From Frankia sp. AgB1.9 (GTDB taxonomy: Bacteria; Actinomycetota; Actinomycetes; Frankiales; Frankiaceae), in NCBI RefSeq assembly GCF_016786355.1, contig NZ_JADWYX010000013.1, positions 1 to 64,000 of the forward strand: a stretch of 64,000 bases of DNA, given 5' to 3'. Shown in pieces: positions 1-9,400 of this stretch. Numbering within the stretch: position 1 is the first letter of the stretch; each line of letters begins with the position of its first letter. The position numbers and the translations under genes were made by a program. The notes below the pieces were generated by a model. That model ran no database searches. It was not told the origin of the DNA and worked only from the letters and a program-made list of their open reading frames with translations.

Positions 1-67
1 CCACAACTTCCTCGGATTCCTCAGCCTCGCAGCCGCACTGACCTGCTGGAAGAAACTGGCCACATGA
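1..67 (+). CDS. C-terminal end of an IS5-type DDE transposase (5' cut by window edge)
   Basis: Reading from position 2, the frame gives a 21-residue tail with the pattern NFLGFLSLAAALTCWKKL followed by TGA at 65-67. Hydrophobic tails of this NFLGF-x-LA-x-A-x-W-K/R-L type are common at the C-terminus of IS5/IS1182-like transposases. Only the tail is visible, so whether the element is intact cannot be judged, and no terminal inverted repeat was recognised downstream. It suggests an insertion sequence lies to the left of the window. Confidence 0.5.
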   Translation, partial: HNFLGFLSLAAALTCWKKLAT

Positions 68-203
68 GACAACTTCTTAGCGCGGCGGCCCGCATTCGAA
101 GTCTTACGCGCAGTAGCCGAAACTCGAGCCGGCTCAAGAGCTTCGGCGCGTTCGACGGGGAGGCTGTCCGTTACCGATGGAGATCACCATCCAGTATGAT
201 CCA

Positions 204-228
204 CGTCACGGCCGGTCCGGCCGTGACG
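204..228. repeat. Perfect 12-bp inverted repeat with 1-nt centre
   Basis: The two arms pair perfectly (204-215 with 217-228). The hairpin lies about 140 nt after the transposase stop and 70 nt before the methyltransferase start. It has no T-tract, so it may be a factor-type terminator for the insertion sequence or a protein-binding palindrome upstream of the methyltransferase. Confidence 0.5.
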
Positions 229-297
229 CGGTTGCGCGGACGCCATCGGGTCCCGAGCTGCTGCGAGGGGGTCACGGAACGAAAGGGATGAGAGTCT

Positions 298-1182
298 GTG
301 GCCGAGAGCGGCGCCACGGGTGAGAGGCCCTGGAATTTCGAATCGGTGGTGGTGGGCGAAGACGCCCGAGCTGGCGACACGTCGCTCGATCTTCACACCG
401 ACGTGCCGCACCTGGCTCGCATGTCCGACTACTACCGCGGCGGTAAAGACAACTACCTGGCAGACCGGCAAGCAGGCGAAGAGTTCCTGAAAGTGTTTCC
501 GGATATCGTTTCCACCATCGAGGAGAACTGTGCGTTCCTCAGGCGGGTGACCCGATTCGCCGCCGATTCAGGTGTCCGCCAGTTCCTCGACCTGGGCTCT
601 GGTATTCCCACCAGCCCGAACATCCACGACGTGGCTCATAGCGTCGCCCGGGAGTGCCGGGTCATCTATGTCGACAACGACCCGATCGTGCTCGCTCACG
701 GGCGGGCCCTTCTGACCGGCGCGTCAGCAGGAGCCGGCGCGACGATGGTGAACGCCGACCTGCGCGAACCAGAGGAGATCTTCGCCTCCTCCGCCGTTCG
801 CGACATCTTCGACCTCAACCGGCCCATCGCGCTCTCAATGGCTGCGATCCTCCATTTCATTCCCGACACCGACGACCCCTACGGCCTCGTCCGCCGGTAT
901 GTGGACGCGCTCCCCGGCGGGAGTTTCTTGACGATAAGCCATGGTGACCGCGAGGCCTCACCCGACACGTCGGACGAGGGAGCCGAGGTCTACCGGCAGC
1001 GGGGATTCAAGGTCAGTGTGCGTTCCAACTCAGCGATCGAGCGTTTCTTCGATGGCCTGCGACTGGTCGACCCGGGTTTCGTATACATACACCGCTGGCG
1101 CCCCGAGAGCGCAGCGGCGGCCGAACTGGCCGACTCCCACGCCAACCTCTGTGGAGGAGTAGCCCGGATACCCACCGGCTGA
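298..1182 (+). CDS. DUF574 S-adenosylmethionine-dependent methyltransferase
   Basis: Predicted 294-aa SAM-dependent methyltransferase of the actinobacterial DUF574 (PF04672) type. The family hallmark MSDYYRGGKDNYLADR is at residues 42-57, followed by a Rossmann SAM-binding region, QFLDLGSGIPTSPN (motif I) near residues 97-110 and VIYVDNDPIVLAHG near 121-134. Length and full motif order match the family, which is heavily expanded in actinomycetes; substrates are generally unknown. The GTG start at 298 is preceded by GAAAGG about 11 nt upstream. It stands alone on chromosomal DNA left of the integrative element, so it belongs to the flank rather than to the element. Family assignment is firm; the reaction target cannot be inferred. 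Confidence 0.9.
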   Translation: MAESGATGERPWNFESVVVGEDARAGDTSLDLHTDVPHLARMSDYYRGGKDNYLADRQAGEEFLKVFPDIVSTIEENCAFLRRVTRFAADSGVRQFLDLGSGIPTSPNIHDVAHSVARECRVIYVDNDPIVLAHGRALLTGASAGAGATMVNADLREPEEIFASSAVRDIFDLNRPIALSMAAILHFIPDTDDPYGLVRRYVDALPGGSFLTISHGDREASPDTSDEGAEVYRQRGFKVSVRSNSAIERFFDGLRLVDPGFVYIHRWRPESAAAAELADSHANLCGGVARIPTG

Positions 1183-1220
1183 CCCGGCCAGCGGCTGTCT
1201 GACCGCCAGCTGGGCGGCGA

Positions 1221-1261
1221 GTGCTGCGGGATCGACGTGCTGCGGGATCGACGTGCTGCGG
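1221..1261. repeat. 16-nt tandem repeat, about 2.6 copies
   Basis: The unit gtgctgcgggatcgac is repeated twice perfectly, followed by a partial third copy (gtgctgcggg). It lies in non-coding DNA 40 nt after the methyltransferase stop. No function is evident; it is probably a slippage or replication product. Confidence 0.8.
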
Positions 1262-1306
1262 GTGGCAATACAAACCTCGGGGCCGAACTGGTAGTCGGCT
1301 CGGAGT

Positions 1307-1620
1307 GTGAGATCGGCTTGCGGTTCTGTGAAGGCTTCTGCGCAGTGGCGAGCCGGTCACCACCACGCGCACAGTTCGGCGACGCTGGCGCACCAGTGGC
1401 TCCGTGTGGGCGCCGAATGCGGCACGTTCACTTCCGTCGTGCGGGCGTGCACCTGCGGCTGGACGGGCAACACCGTCCCGACCACCGACCCGGCACCGCG
1501 CACACGGTATGGGCGAAAGCGGAAGGCGCCTGGAACGGCGACCACGCGGCGGCGCTAATCGCGGACACACTACGGCGGCCGGTCTCGGCAGTGCGGTCTC
1601 CACACCCTTCGCGCCCGCTT
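1307..1620 (+). pseudogene. Possible frameshifted remnant of a small Cys-containing protein
   Basis: One frame encodes a protein-like stretch ending in CTCGWTGNTVPTTDP (about 1445-1490). Sensible sequence then continues in a neighbouring frame as HTVWAKAEGAWNGDHAAAL (about 1500-1556). Switching frames near 1490-1500 gives one continuous polar sequence with spaced Cys and Trp residues, which suggests an ancestral small metal-binding or zinc-ribbon-like protein broken by a frameshift. No family is recognised. No other gene is visible between 1183 and the attachment repeat at 1807; the rest of that interval appears non-coding. Confidence 0.25.
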
Positions 1621-1806
1621 TAGCGGCTTCTGGCGAGGGGTCCGACGCCCGACAGCTCACGAGCCCAGATCAGGACGCCTATCCGTCGCCATTCCGGAGG
1701 CCGGCCCGAGCCGGTCCGGGCGCCAGCTTGAGCGGCCAGCGGACGAACACCCGTCAAGATCGACGTGGATGAGGAGTCGATGGGGCCGCACGAACTCAGT
1801 GCGCAC

Positions 1807-1910
1807 GGTGAGTCACCGTTAACCGGCCATCAGCGAATATGCACGCCGGAGATAGCGCGGGCGATCACCAGGCGCTGGATCTCGCTCGTGCCCTCGAAGA
1901 TTGTGTAGAT
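1807..1910 (-). other. Left attachment region: displaced 3' tail of the acyl-CoA dehydrogenase gene
   Basis: This 104-bp stretch matches 45087-45190 at 91 positions with no gaps. Read on the minus strand, 1830-1910 encodes the last 26 residues of the dehydrogenase, ending ISGVHIR, and a TGA stop (TAA in the right copy). All seven differences in the coding part are synonymous. The longest identical block, 26 bp at 1858-1883, is the best candidate for the recombination core. The tail left of the core should be the original chromosomal gene end; the part right of it is element DNA leading to the integrase. Confidence 0.85.
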
Positions 1911-1992
1911 TGCTTGATCCGCAGATCGACTACAGCGCGTGGCGTTGGCCGGGTCTCGCGGTGCGGACAGCCTGACCAGGTGTTTTCGCTGT

Positions 1993-3636
1993 TCAGAGCG
2001 AGAAGTAGTCCTCGTTTGACGGCTCCGTCGGGCCGAGGCTGGCTACGGAAGGTGTCCGGAACGGTCCGGCTGGCTCCGGTGGTATCCGGGTCTCTGCCGA
2101 CTCCGTGTCGACGCGATCATGGTCTGCGGGCTCGTGTCCTGGCGCGGGTGCAGCCGGGTCTGGGACCGGGCTGGCTTGCTGCTCAGCGGCGAATGAGGCG
2201 TCGATGAGCTGCAGGGCGCGCTGCTCCTGGCCGACGATGCATTTCGCGTAGACCGTGAGCAGTACGCGGACGCCGTGGCCGGCCCACTCGGCGACCTGGG
2301 TGGGCGGCACTCCGGCGTTCAGCCAGCGGGACACGGCCGCATGACGTAGATCGTAGGGGCGTCGCGCGAGCGGGGAAGCGGCCTCTACCGCCGTCAGTGC
2401 CTTCTTCCGGGCTGTGCGCCACACCGCCAGGTATCGGGCTGCCTTCACCGCGCCACCCGTCTTTGATCGGAAGATCCGGCCGTCTGGCGCGATCCCGAAT
2501 CGCTCGATGTGCCGGCGGAGAAGCGCGACGAGTTCGGGGTGGAGCGGGACTGGCCGGACTTCGCCCTTCTCGCGGTGCTTGAGCTCCCGGGCTTGTCGGG
2601 GCTGGTCGGGCTCGTCGGACCATCGTGGCGAGACCTCGGGGTTGTTGCCTTCGAGCGCGGCCTCGCCCCAGCCGGACTCGGGCAGAGTCAGCTGGTTGAT
2701 GTTGAGTTCTTGCGTCTCACCCGGCCTGGTCGCCGCGTAGTAGCTGCAGCCGTAGAACGCCTCCAGCTCTGGGGCGTTCTCGGCGACCGCGGCGAGCAGC
2801 CGCAGCGCGCGGGTGTGGTCGACGACAACTCGACGGTCGACGACGACGACCTGGCGCGGCGGGGTCCATTGGGCGCGCTGCAGCGGGTTGGCGTCGAGGT
2901 CGCCGCGCGCGATGGCGAAATTCACGACCTGGTTGAACAGGATGCGCCGGCGGCTGATCGTGTTGGCCGCGGCTTGCTTGCCGTCCAGGCGGTGGGACAG
3001 CGCGACGAGCGCAGCGCGTGCAACGTCGATGTCGTCGAGGTCGTGGACGGGCCGGCTGTGCCGCTCCATCCAGGTGAGCACGGCTGCCCAGCCGGCGGGT
3101 GGCTCGTTCTCGATGCGTCGGCCATCTGGCTGCAGGGTGATGCGCCTTCCGGTGAGGAAAGCCCAGCCCCCCAGCGCTTCACGGACCAGCTCGGCGAGGG
3201 CGGCCGGTGGCGGTTCGTCGAACAGGGCCGGGGTGATCGCCACGAGCGCTTCGGCGACCGCGCGCCGGGTCCCTGGTGCCTGGTGCTCGGCCCATTTCGC
3301 GTCGGCGAAGTCACGGGCGACCTCGAGCCAGGTCCGCGCTGGTGGCGGCGCCGGCTGCGCGATGGCGCGCCACTCGGCCAGCGGAAGCCCGGACTCGACG
3401 TCGAACGCCTCGCCCTTCCGGACGGCGGTGAGGATCTCGGCGCGGCGCGACTCGGCGGCCGACTTCGAGGCGAACGTGCGGGTGTTCGCGCGGGGCCGTC
3501 CGGCGACCTGCCAGCCGACCTGCCAACTGGAACCATTCTTGCGCCGGAGTTCCCTGACCGACCAGACGCGGACATCGAAGGTGGTTCGCCGGTCCTCCCC
3601 GCCCGGGTCGGGGACGCCGGCCTGGATGCGGTTCAT
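1993..3636 (-). CDS. int: Tyrosine recombinase (site-specific integrase)
   Basis: A 547-aa integrase of the phage/AICE tyrosine recombinase family catalyses integration and, with the excisionase, excision of the element. Visible catalytic signatures are AATRPGE (first Arg), DLRHAAVSRWL (Arg-His box), EWAGHG and the nucleophile Tyr in LLTVYAKCI near the C-terminus. The N-terminal half carries an AP2-like arm-binding stretch (WQVGWQVAGRPR) and a SAM-like core-binding domain (FADAKWAEHQAPGTR). The ATG at 3636 overlaps the excisionase stop by 4 bp, so the two are translationally coupled. Its stop lies about 80 nt inside the left attachment repeat, the standard position. The C-terminal ~60 residues after the catalytic Tyr are Pro/Glu-rich and probably disordered. 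Confidence 0.95.
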   Translation of the reverse strand: MNRIQAGVPDPGGEDRRTTFDVRVWSVRELRRKNGSSWQVGWQVAGRPRANTRTFASKSAAESRRAEILTAVRKGEAFDVESGLPLAEWRAIAQPAPPPARTWLEVARDFADAKWAEHQAPGTRRAVAEALVAITPALFDEPPPAALAELVREALGGWAFLTGRRITLQPDGRRIENEPPAGWAAVLTWMERHSRPVHDLDDIDVARAALVALSHRLDGKQAAANTISRRRILFNQVVNFAIARGDLDANPLQRAQWTPPRQVVVVDRRVVVDHTRALRLLAAVAENAPELEAFYGCSYYAATRPGETQELNINQLTLPESGWGEAALEGNNPEVSPRWSDEPDQPRQARELKHREKGEVRPVPLHPELVALLRRHIERFGIAPDGRIFRSKTGGAVKAARYLAVWRTARKKALTAVEAASPLARRPYDLRHAAVSRWLNAGVPPTQVAEWAGHGVRVLLTVYAKCIVGQEQRALQLIDASFAAEQQASPVPDPAAPAPGHEPADHDRVDTESAETRIPPEPAGPFRTPSVASLGPTEPSNEDYFSL

Positions 3637-3887
3637 GAGGCGGCCGGGTCGCGGGTCAGGCTGTCGAGCCAGCTGTTTAGGTCGTTACGGGCTACCCGGA
3701 TCTGGCCGTTGGGCAGTTTGATGACCTTCGGGCCGGTGCCCTTGGTCTGCCAGTCGTGCCAGGTCGACCGCGGCAGCGGGCTGTCAGGTCCACCGAGTTC
3801 GGCGAGCACCTGGTCGAGGGTGAGCAGAACTCGCTGGTCGGGCCGGGCCGGCGGCTTCTTTTCTCGACCGGGATTTCGCCCAGTCAT
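3633..3887 (-). CDS. xis: Excisionase-like helix-turn-helix protein
   Basis: An 84-aa basic protein with a winged-helix/MerR-like DNA-binding domain of the kind used by recombination directionality factors: LLTLDQVLAELGG, then STWHDWQTKGTGPKV, then a hairpin IKLPNGQIRVARNDLNSWL. It lies directly upstream of the integrase and overlaps it by 4 bp (ATGA), the usual xis-int arrangement in actinobacterial integrative elements. The ATG at 3887 is the only sensible start. The expected role is binding near the attachment site and driving excision; a purely regulatory role on int is possible. Confidence 0.85.
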   Translation of the reverse strand: MTGRNPGREKKPPARPDQRVLLTLDQVLAELGGPDSPLPRSTWHDWQTKGTGPKVIKLPNGQIRVARNDLNSWLDSLTRDPAAS

Positions 3888-4845
3888 GGCACCGCACGTT
3901 CCGGACCGATGTCCTCGTCAACGACACCGCGAAGGTCACCGTCTCGTTCATCGGGAAAACTGGGTCACCACGAACGACCTCGTGCATGTCATCGTGGCTG
4001 CATACGGGACCGGATTCAGATTTGCCGCAGCCAAGCTGCGACCGGGTCCCAGCCTCCGCCGTCTTGTGGACGTCTCCATCCTCCTTGATCACGGTGTGAC
4101 GTCGGCGGGCTCGCTGCTGGAGATGGCTTCGGCCGTGACTCCCGGTGCGGTTCGTGCAGCCGGCGACGCTGACACGTGACGTGCCACTATCTCTTCTTCG
4201 CGCCGTCGGCGCCCACGCGTCCGGCAAGCCCGGCCTGACCGCGTAGAAGCCCTTCAGGCCGACGATGTCGATGGCGCATGGGGGGACCTCCGCGTCGTGA
4301 CGCGGCTGGCCGTCTCTCTTGTGTGTCGGCCTCGGCCGATTTCGCGGCACGCAGCGGCACCATTCCCCTGGACCCTTGTGGCGTAGCCGCAAGGGTCATC
4401 TGTGCCGGAGCAGGAGGGCCTCGGGGGTGGGCGCACCGTTTGGTCCGGTTCGTGCGGGACGGGACCTGTCGGCTCAACCACCGCCGTAGCCCTGCGGATC
4501 TTTCGGTCTTGGGCAAAGGAAGATGAGGATGGTGGGAAATTGAAAAGGGAGTGACTCCAGAAATCATCATTGATCATTGGTCGGGGCGGTCCCCTACCTG
4601 CCAAGATGTGATGAGACGGGTGATTCTCGCGGAGTACGACGCGGCGACTCGCAGCCGTGAGGGAACCCGCGAGTCCCGGCGTCCGGACTGCGGTCACGGT
4701 GGCGACGCCGAGACCGGCGCGGATCCTCAGAGCCGGCGGCCTGTCCGGCAGGTCGACGCCCCGCCGGCGGTCGTGGGAGGGCTGACCCTGCTCTGTCCGG
4801 CTCCGCGCGAGCGGTTGCCGTTCGGTGCTGGTGGGCTGGCGGCGT
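3888..4845. other. About 960 bp without a recognisable gene
   Basis: Several frames are open on both strands, but none has a convincing start, codon pattern or known domain. One plus-strand frame from about 3872 reads like protein for some 30 residues (including VLVNDTAKVTVSFIGKTG) before losing sense, so this may be a decayed gene. No RNA gene, repeat or clear terminator was recognised. The interval probably holds the divergent promoters for xis-int on the left and the toxin-antitoxin pair on the right. Confidence 0.4.
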
Positions 4846-4851
4846 TACGAT
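4846..4851 (+). promoter_or_regulatory. Candidate -10 element for a leaderless antitoxin mRNA
   Basis: TACGAT lies six bases before the GTG at 4858 and there is no ribosome binding site in front of that GTG. In actinobacteria this spacing is typical of leaderless transcripts starting at the initiation codon. No convincing -35 hexamer is present. This is inference from spacing only. Confidence 0.35.
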
Positions 4852-4857
4852 GTTGTC

Positions 4858-5121
4858 GTGACTGAGATGCCGCTGCCGGAGGGCGAGCAGCTTGCCCTCG
4901 TGGCCCGGGAGGCTGCCGAGTCCGGGCAGGTCGTCTATCTGACCGACCACGGCCGGCGGCTGGCGGCGATCGTCCCTGCGGGCCTGGCTGAGCTGCTCGA
5001 ACGCGGCGCCGAGGCGCGCGGGGGCCGACGGGTTCTGGGCGCCCGCGGCGCGGGGCACAGCGGGCGGCATGACATCTCCGAACGGATTGAGGAGATCCTC
5101 GCCAACGAGGTGACGCCGTAG
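4858..5121 (+). CDS. Antitoxin of the Phd/YefM (prevent-host-death) type
   Basis: A predicted 87-aa antitoxin. The N-terminal half has the Phd/YefM fold pattern: a helix (EGEQLALVAREAAESG), then VVYLTDHGRRLAAIVP, in which T-x-H-G-R-x-x-A-x-I-V-P is the family signature. The C-terminal half is charged and probably binds the toxin. The preferred start is the GTG at 4858 because a TACGAT -10 box sits six bases upstream; ATG at 4867 is the alternative. Its stop codon at 5119-5121 overlaps the beginning of the PIN-domain frame, so the two are expected to be co-expressed and to form an autoregulating complex. Likely function: stabilisation of the mobile element. Confidence 0.75.
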   Translation: MTEMPLPEGEQLALVAREAAESGQVVYLTDHGRRLAAIVPAGLAELLERGAEARGGRRVLGARGAGHSGRHDISERIEEILANEVTP

Positions 5122-5525
5122 CTCTCGTCGTCGATGCTGGGCCGCTCTACGCCTACGTCGACGCCGATGACCAGCACCACGAAGCCTGCGCGGACCTGTT
5201 GGAGACGCACCCCGGCCCGCTCATTGTCCCGACCCTGGTTCTGACCGAGGTCGTCTACCTGCTCGGTACTCGTCTCGGGACCCACGCGGAGCTGCGCTTC
5301 CTTGGCGATCTTGCGTCCGGTGCCTTCGACATCGAGCCCGTCCACACCACCGACTGGCTTCGCATCGCCGACCTGGTCGGCCGGTACCAGGATCTTCCGC
5401 TCGGCACCGTCGACGCCTCCGTGATCGCGTGCGCGGAACGTCTCGGTATTGACGAGGTCGCGACGGTCGACAGACGCCACTTCACCGTCGTCAAGGCAAA
5501 CCGGACGCTGAGCCTCCTACCCTGA
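5118..5525 (+). CDS. PIN-domain toxin (VapC-type RNase) with no canonical start codon
   Basis: The frame encodes a PIN domain: the first catalytic Asp in LVVDAGPLYAYVDADD (codons from 5124), a conserved Glu in PTLVLTEVVYLL, and C-terminal acidic residues in LGTVDASVIACAERLG and EVATVDRRHF. VapC toxins are Mg-dependent ribonucleases neutralised by the adjacent antitoxin. The anomaly is the start: the in-frame stop is TGA at 5088-5090, and no ATG, GTG or TTG lies between it and the first catalytic Asp. The first usable start, TTG at 5199, would delete that Asp. Possible explanations are a non-standard start, -1 frameshifting from the antitoxin at its stop codon, or an inactivated toxin. The domain call is firm; whether it is functional is open. 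Confidence 0.7.
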   Translation, partial: VALVVDAGPLYAYVDADDQHHEACADLLETHPGPLIVPTLVLTEVVYLLGTRLGTHAELRFLGDLASGAFDIEPVHTTDWLRIADLVGRYQDLPLGTVDASVIACAERLGIDEVATVDRRHFTVVKANRTLSLLP

Positions 5526-6435
5526 CGCCGTCTCCCGGCGCACCAGCACTTTATTGATCTTCCAGTGATGCCGTCATCCAGGGAGCCCCGTCGAAGCCGG
5601 CGGGCGATGTCGGCGCAGATCCTCCAACGGCTGGGTGGTCTGGACGGCGCTCTTCGTGCTGCCCGGCCCGGTCTCGTAGCGGACGGGACTGCTTGTCTCG
5701 CGGATTGGTCGGCGGCGGGTGCCGGCGGGCCGACATTGAGGTGAGCCGCTGGCGGGCGTCGAGGGCGGGCCGGTCCGGGCCGCGTCGCCTGGCGCCGGCC
5801 TTGGGTGGCGCGCGGTGGTGCCATCGCGAGGGCCGGCGGGACGCGGCGACCGCCACGATCGCCCGGAGGCCGGCGCGCCGCGGGTCGCCGCGAGTTCAAC
5901 CCTTCAGCGTGCACGCCCCCGGCATCACGGTGGCCCTCGCGCTGGCCCTCACGGAGGCATCATGCAGGCCCTCACGGAGACCATCGCGCTGCGGTTGTCG
6001 GGATGTGCGGTTCGGCCGGGGTGACGGTCGCGGTGTTATCGGCGGTGACATGCGCAGTGTCAGTGGCTCGCAGGCTGGAGGGTTGGCCTGCCGGCGGGTT
6101 GCTGGCGATCACTCATGATCGTCAGGGCGTCGAGCGCTCCGGGAGATGCCGTCTTCCCGGCCTGTTCGGCGGCGCTAGGACTGGCCGCCAGCTGGGCGGA
6201 TGTCTGTCGCGATGGCCGACGTGATGACCGGCCTGGTGACCGAGGTTTGCGCGGTGTCGTGCGTGGTGTCGATGGCGGTGACAGCGGTTCGCAGGCTGGG
6301 AGCTGTCCGGGTGGCTGCCGGCTGTGCCGGCGCTGCTGCTCCTCGCTGATCGGAGCGTCCTATGGCGTGCCGCGATCACTGCTCGAGTAGTTCTCGTCTG
6401 TCACGTCGCAGGGGCGTCCGGACCGGTGGTGCGCG
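5526..6435. other. 910 bp upstream of the relaxase; two related small hydrophobic reading frames
   Basis: No known gene is recognised. Two plus-strand frames, 6003-6224 (ATG, 73 aa) and 6200-6349 (ATG, 49 aa), contain related DNA: each has a run beginning gcggtgaca and a downstream copy of cgcaggctgg, and both encode an Ala/Val-rich helix followed by Arg-Arg-Leu. They could be small membrane peptides made before the relaxase or simply a diverged duplication. A weak 5-bp hairpin follows the toxin stop (5526-5540). The interval is a reasonable place for an origin of transfer, but no inverted repeat typical of oriT was identified. Confidence 0.3.
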
Positions 6436-9400
6436 GTGATCGCGACGGCTCGGGTGTTGCGGATACGGCCCGGTTCACCGGGGGAGTTGCGGCGTGCGGC
6501 TCGGGCGGTGGTCGCCTATGTGGAGGGTGGCCAGTCGGGGTCCTCGGTCGGGTTGGCGGGCTACTACGGCCGGGCGGTCGGCCGGGCGCGGGGGCAGCTG
6601 GCGGAGCTGGTCGGGCTGCGGGGCGAGGTGACGGGAAAGGCGCTGGCCCGGCTGCTGGAGGGCCGGCATGCGGTGACCGGTCGGCCGTTGCTGCCAGCGG
6701 CCGGGTCGGCGGCGCGGGTGCGGTCCGCCACCCGGGACGCCGGCACGGCGGCAGCCCGGCCGGCGGGCAGCGGCGGCGCGGCGGCCGACGGGGCTGGCGA
6801 GCTGCTGACGTTGAGGCAGGCGTCCGTGCTGGCCGGGGTGAGCGCGACGTACCTGCGTTTCCTGGTCCGGAAGACGGCCCTGGCCGGGGAGGAGGCCTCC
6901 GCCGAGATGCTGGCCGGGCGCAAGGGTGCGGATGGGCAGTGGCGGGTTCGCCGCGGCGACCTGGAACGGTGGATGGCGGCGCGGGTGGAGCCGGCGATGG
7001 TGCTCGGGTTCGACGTCGTGTGCGCGGCGCCGAAGTCGGTGAGTTTGCTCTGGGCGTTCGGGGACGCGGCGATGCGGGCGGATGTCGCGGCCGCGTTGGA
7101 CGCGGCGGTCGACGCGACGATCGGCTACCTGGAGCGGCATGCCGCATTCGGGAAGGTCGCCGGGCGCAACCGGCCCGCCGAGGGCCTCGCGGTGGCGTCG
7201 TATCTGCATGACGTGTCGCGCAGCGTCGAGGCGCATCTGCACGTCCACAACATCGTGATCAACGCTGTGGTCGTGCCCACGGACGACGACGGTTCGGACA
7301 TGTCGGTGTCGGGCTGGGAGTGGCGGGCGCTCGACGGTGCGGTGCTGCTGGGCCATGTCCGGACCGCGGGATTCGTCGGCGCGGCGGTGCTGCGCCACGA
7401 GCTCGCCAAGCGTCGCGGCCTGGAGTGGGGACCGGTCCGTAACGGGGTCGCGGAGCTGGCGGCGTTCCCCGCGGAGCTGTTGACGGCGTTCTCGACGCGG
7501 CACGGCGAGGTGATGGACGAGTTCACTCAACTCGTCGCCGCCGGGTTCGAGCCGTCGGGAGCGACGATGTCCGCCGCGCAACGCGGCTCGCGGGCGCCCA
7601 AGACTGTGCTGGCCGACGAGGCAGTGCATGCGTTGCAGGTCGATCGGCTGGAAGCGGGCGGATGGACCGTCGGCCAGGTCCGCGCACTTTCCGCCGCAGG
7701 GGAGTACCGGCCGGAGCCGGTGAGCGACCGGGATGTCGCCGAGCTGTTCACCCTGCTGGCCGGCCCGGTGGGGCTGACGGAGAAGTCGACGATGTTCGGC
7801 CGCCGCGACATCGTCCGCCACATCTCCGCTTGGAGCTGCGACCGGCTCGACGCGGAGGCGATCGAGCGGCTCGCCGACCGGTTCCTCGCCGATCCGCGGG
7901 TCGTTTACCTGCTGGACGCGACGCCGGGGCAGCGACGCCGGCAGGAACCGGAGCCTCTCTACACCGTCGAGGACATGCTGGACGCTGAGAAGCGGCTGCT
8001 CGCGCTGATCAGTCGGGGCCGCGTCGCCGCCGGCGTCGCGCCTCGTGTCCTGGCCAGCGCTCGGCTCGTCGATGCGCACCTGGCCGCCGCCACCCGCGAC
8101 CCCACCGGCCTTGGCGCGAGCCCGCACGGCGCGTCTGGCACGACCGGCGCGAACGCAGGAGGCGCGAACGGCGCGACTGGCGCCGCGGCCGACCGCGCCG
8201 GTCTGCGCGGTAGTAGCGTGCGCGCCGGTCGAGCCGCCGGCCCGGTCGCAGATACGGGCACGGGTCGGACCGTGGACCCGGAGACCAACGGTGCGCCGCC
8301 GCGTGCCGGGAGCGTCGGACCGGTGCTGTCCGGGGAGCAGGCGGAGCTGGTGCGCAGGCTCCTCGCCGACCAGGACCTGGTGCGTCTCGCGGTCGGGGCC
8401 GCAGGGACCGGCAAGACGGAGGCGATGCGAGTCCTGGTCGACATCGTCGAAGCCGAGGGCCGGACGGTGTTCGCGACCGCGCACGGTGGCCGGCAGGCCG
8501 AGGAGCTGGCCGACCGGATCGGCGTCCCGGCACGGGTCGTCGCGAGCTGGTTGACCCTCCTCGACGCGGTCGACGCCGACCCCGCCGGCGAACTAGCCGC
8601 GGTGTGGCCAGCAGGGTCGGTGCTGATCGTGGACGAGGCGACTCAGATAGGCACACGCGACGCCGTTCGCCTGGTCGACTACGCCGCCCGGAACGGGACG
8701 GTCGTGATCCTGCTAGGTGACCCGGCGCAGCTCGGATCGGTCGCGGCGGGTGGCTGGTTCCGTCATCTCGTCGAGACGACCCCCGACGTGCCGACGCTGA
8801 CGACCGTGCACCGCCAGACCGGGCCGGAGATGGCGGTGGTCCGCGCCGCGCTCGACGCGCTGCGCGCCGAAGCTGGCTCCCCGATCGCAGCGCTCGACCG
8901 GCTCGCCTCGACGGGCAAGATCCATCTCGCCGACGACTCGGATGCGCTGCTCGCCCAGGCGGTGGCCGACTGGTACGCCGAGCGTCGCCGCCAAATCGAC
9001 GCCATCGAGCAGGACACGCTCGGCCCAGACCCGGACACTGTTCGCCCTCGGCCCGCCCAGGCGCCGAAGCCGGTCAAGGCGCACCTGCTGGCCGAGCGCC
9101 ACCGCGACGTCGAGGCGCTCAACCGCGCGGCCAGGACGCTCCTGACCGCGGACGGCAGCCTGACCGGCCCGCCGCTGGCCGTCGCCGGCCGGGAGTTCCA
9201 GGTCGGCGACGAGGTCGTCACCCTCACCCAGACCGGCCACACGCTGATCCCTGCCGGCCGGCCCGGCTCGGCATACATCCGCACCGGCACCATCGGCGTC
9301 GTCACCGCCGTACACGTCGACCCCGCCAACCCGGCCGCCCAGTCGCTGACGGTCTACTTCCCGTCCAAGGGCGCCGTCGTCGTGCCGTGGACCTACCTCA

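Noticed and set aside
2509..4179. Long plus-strand open frame opposite the integrase and excisionase
   Set aside because: It is antisense to two genes with clear catalytic and HTH motifs; its translation has no domain and reflects high GC.
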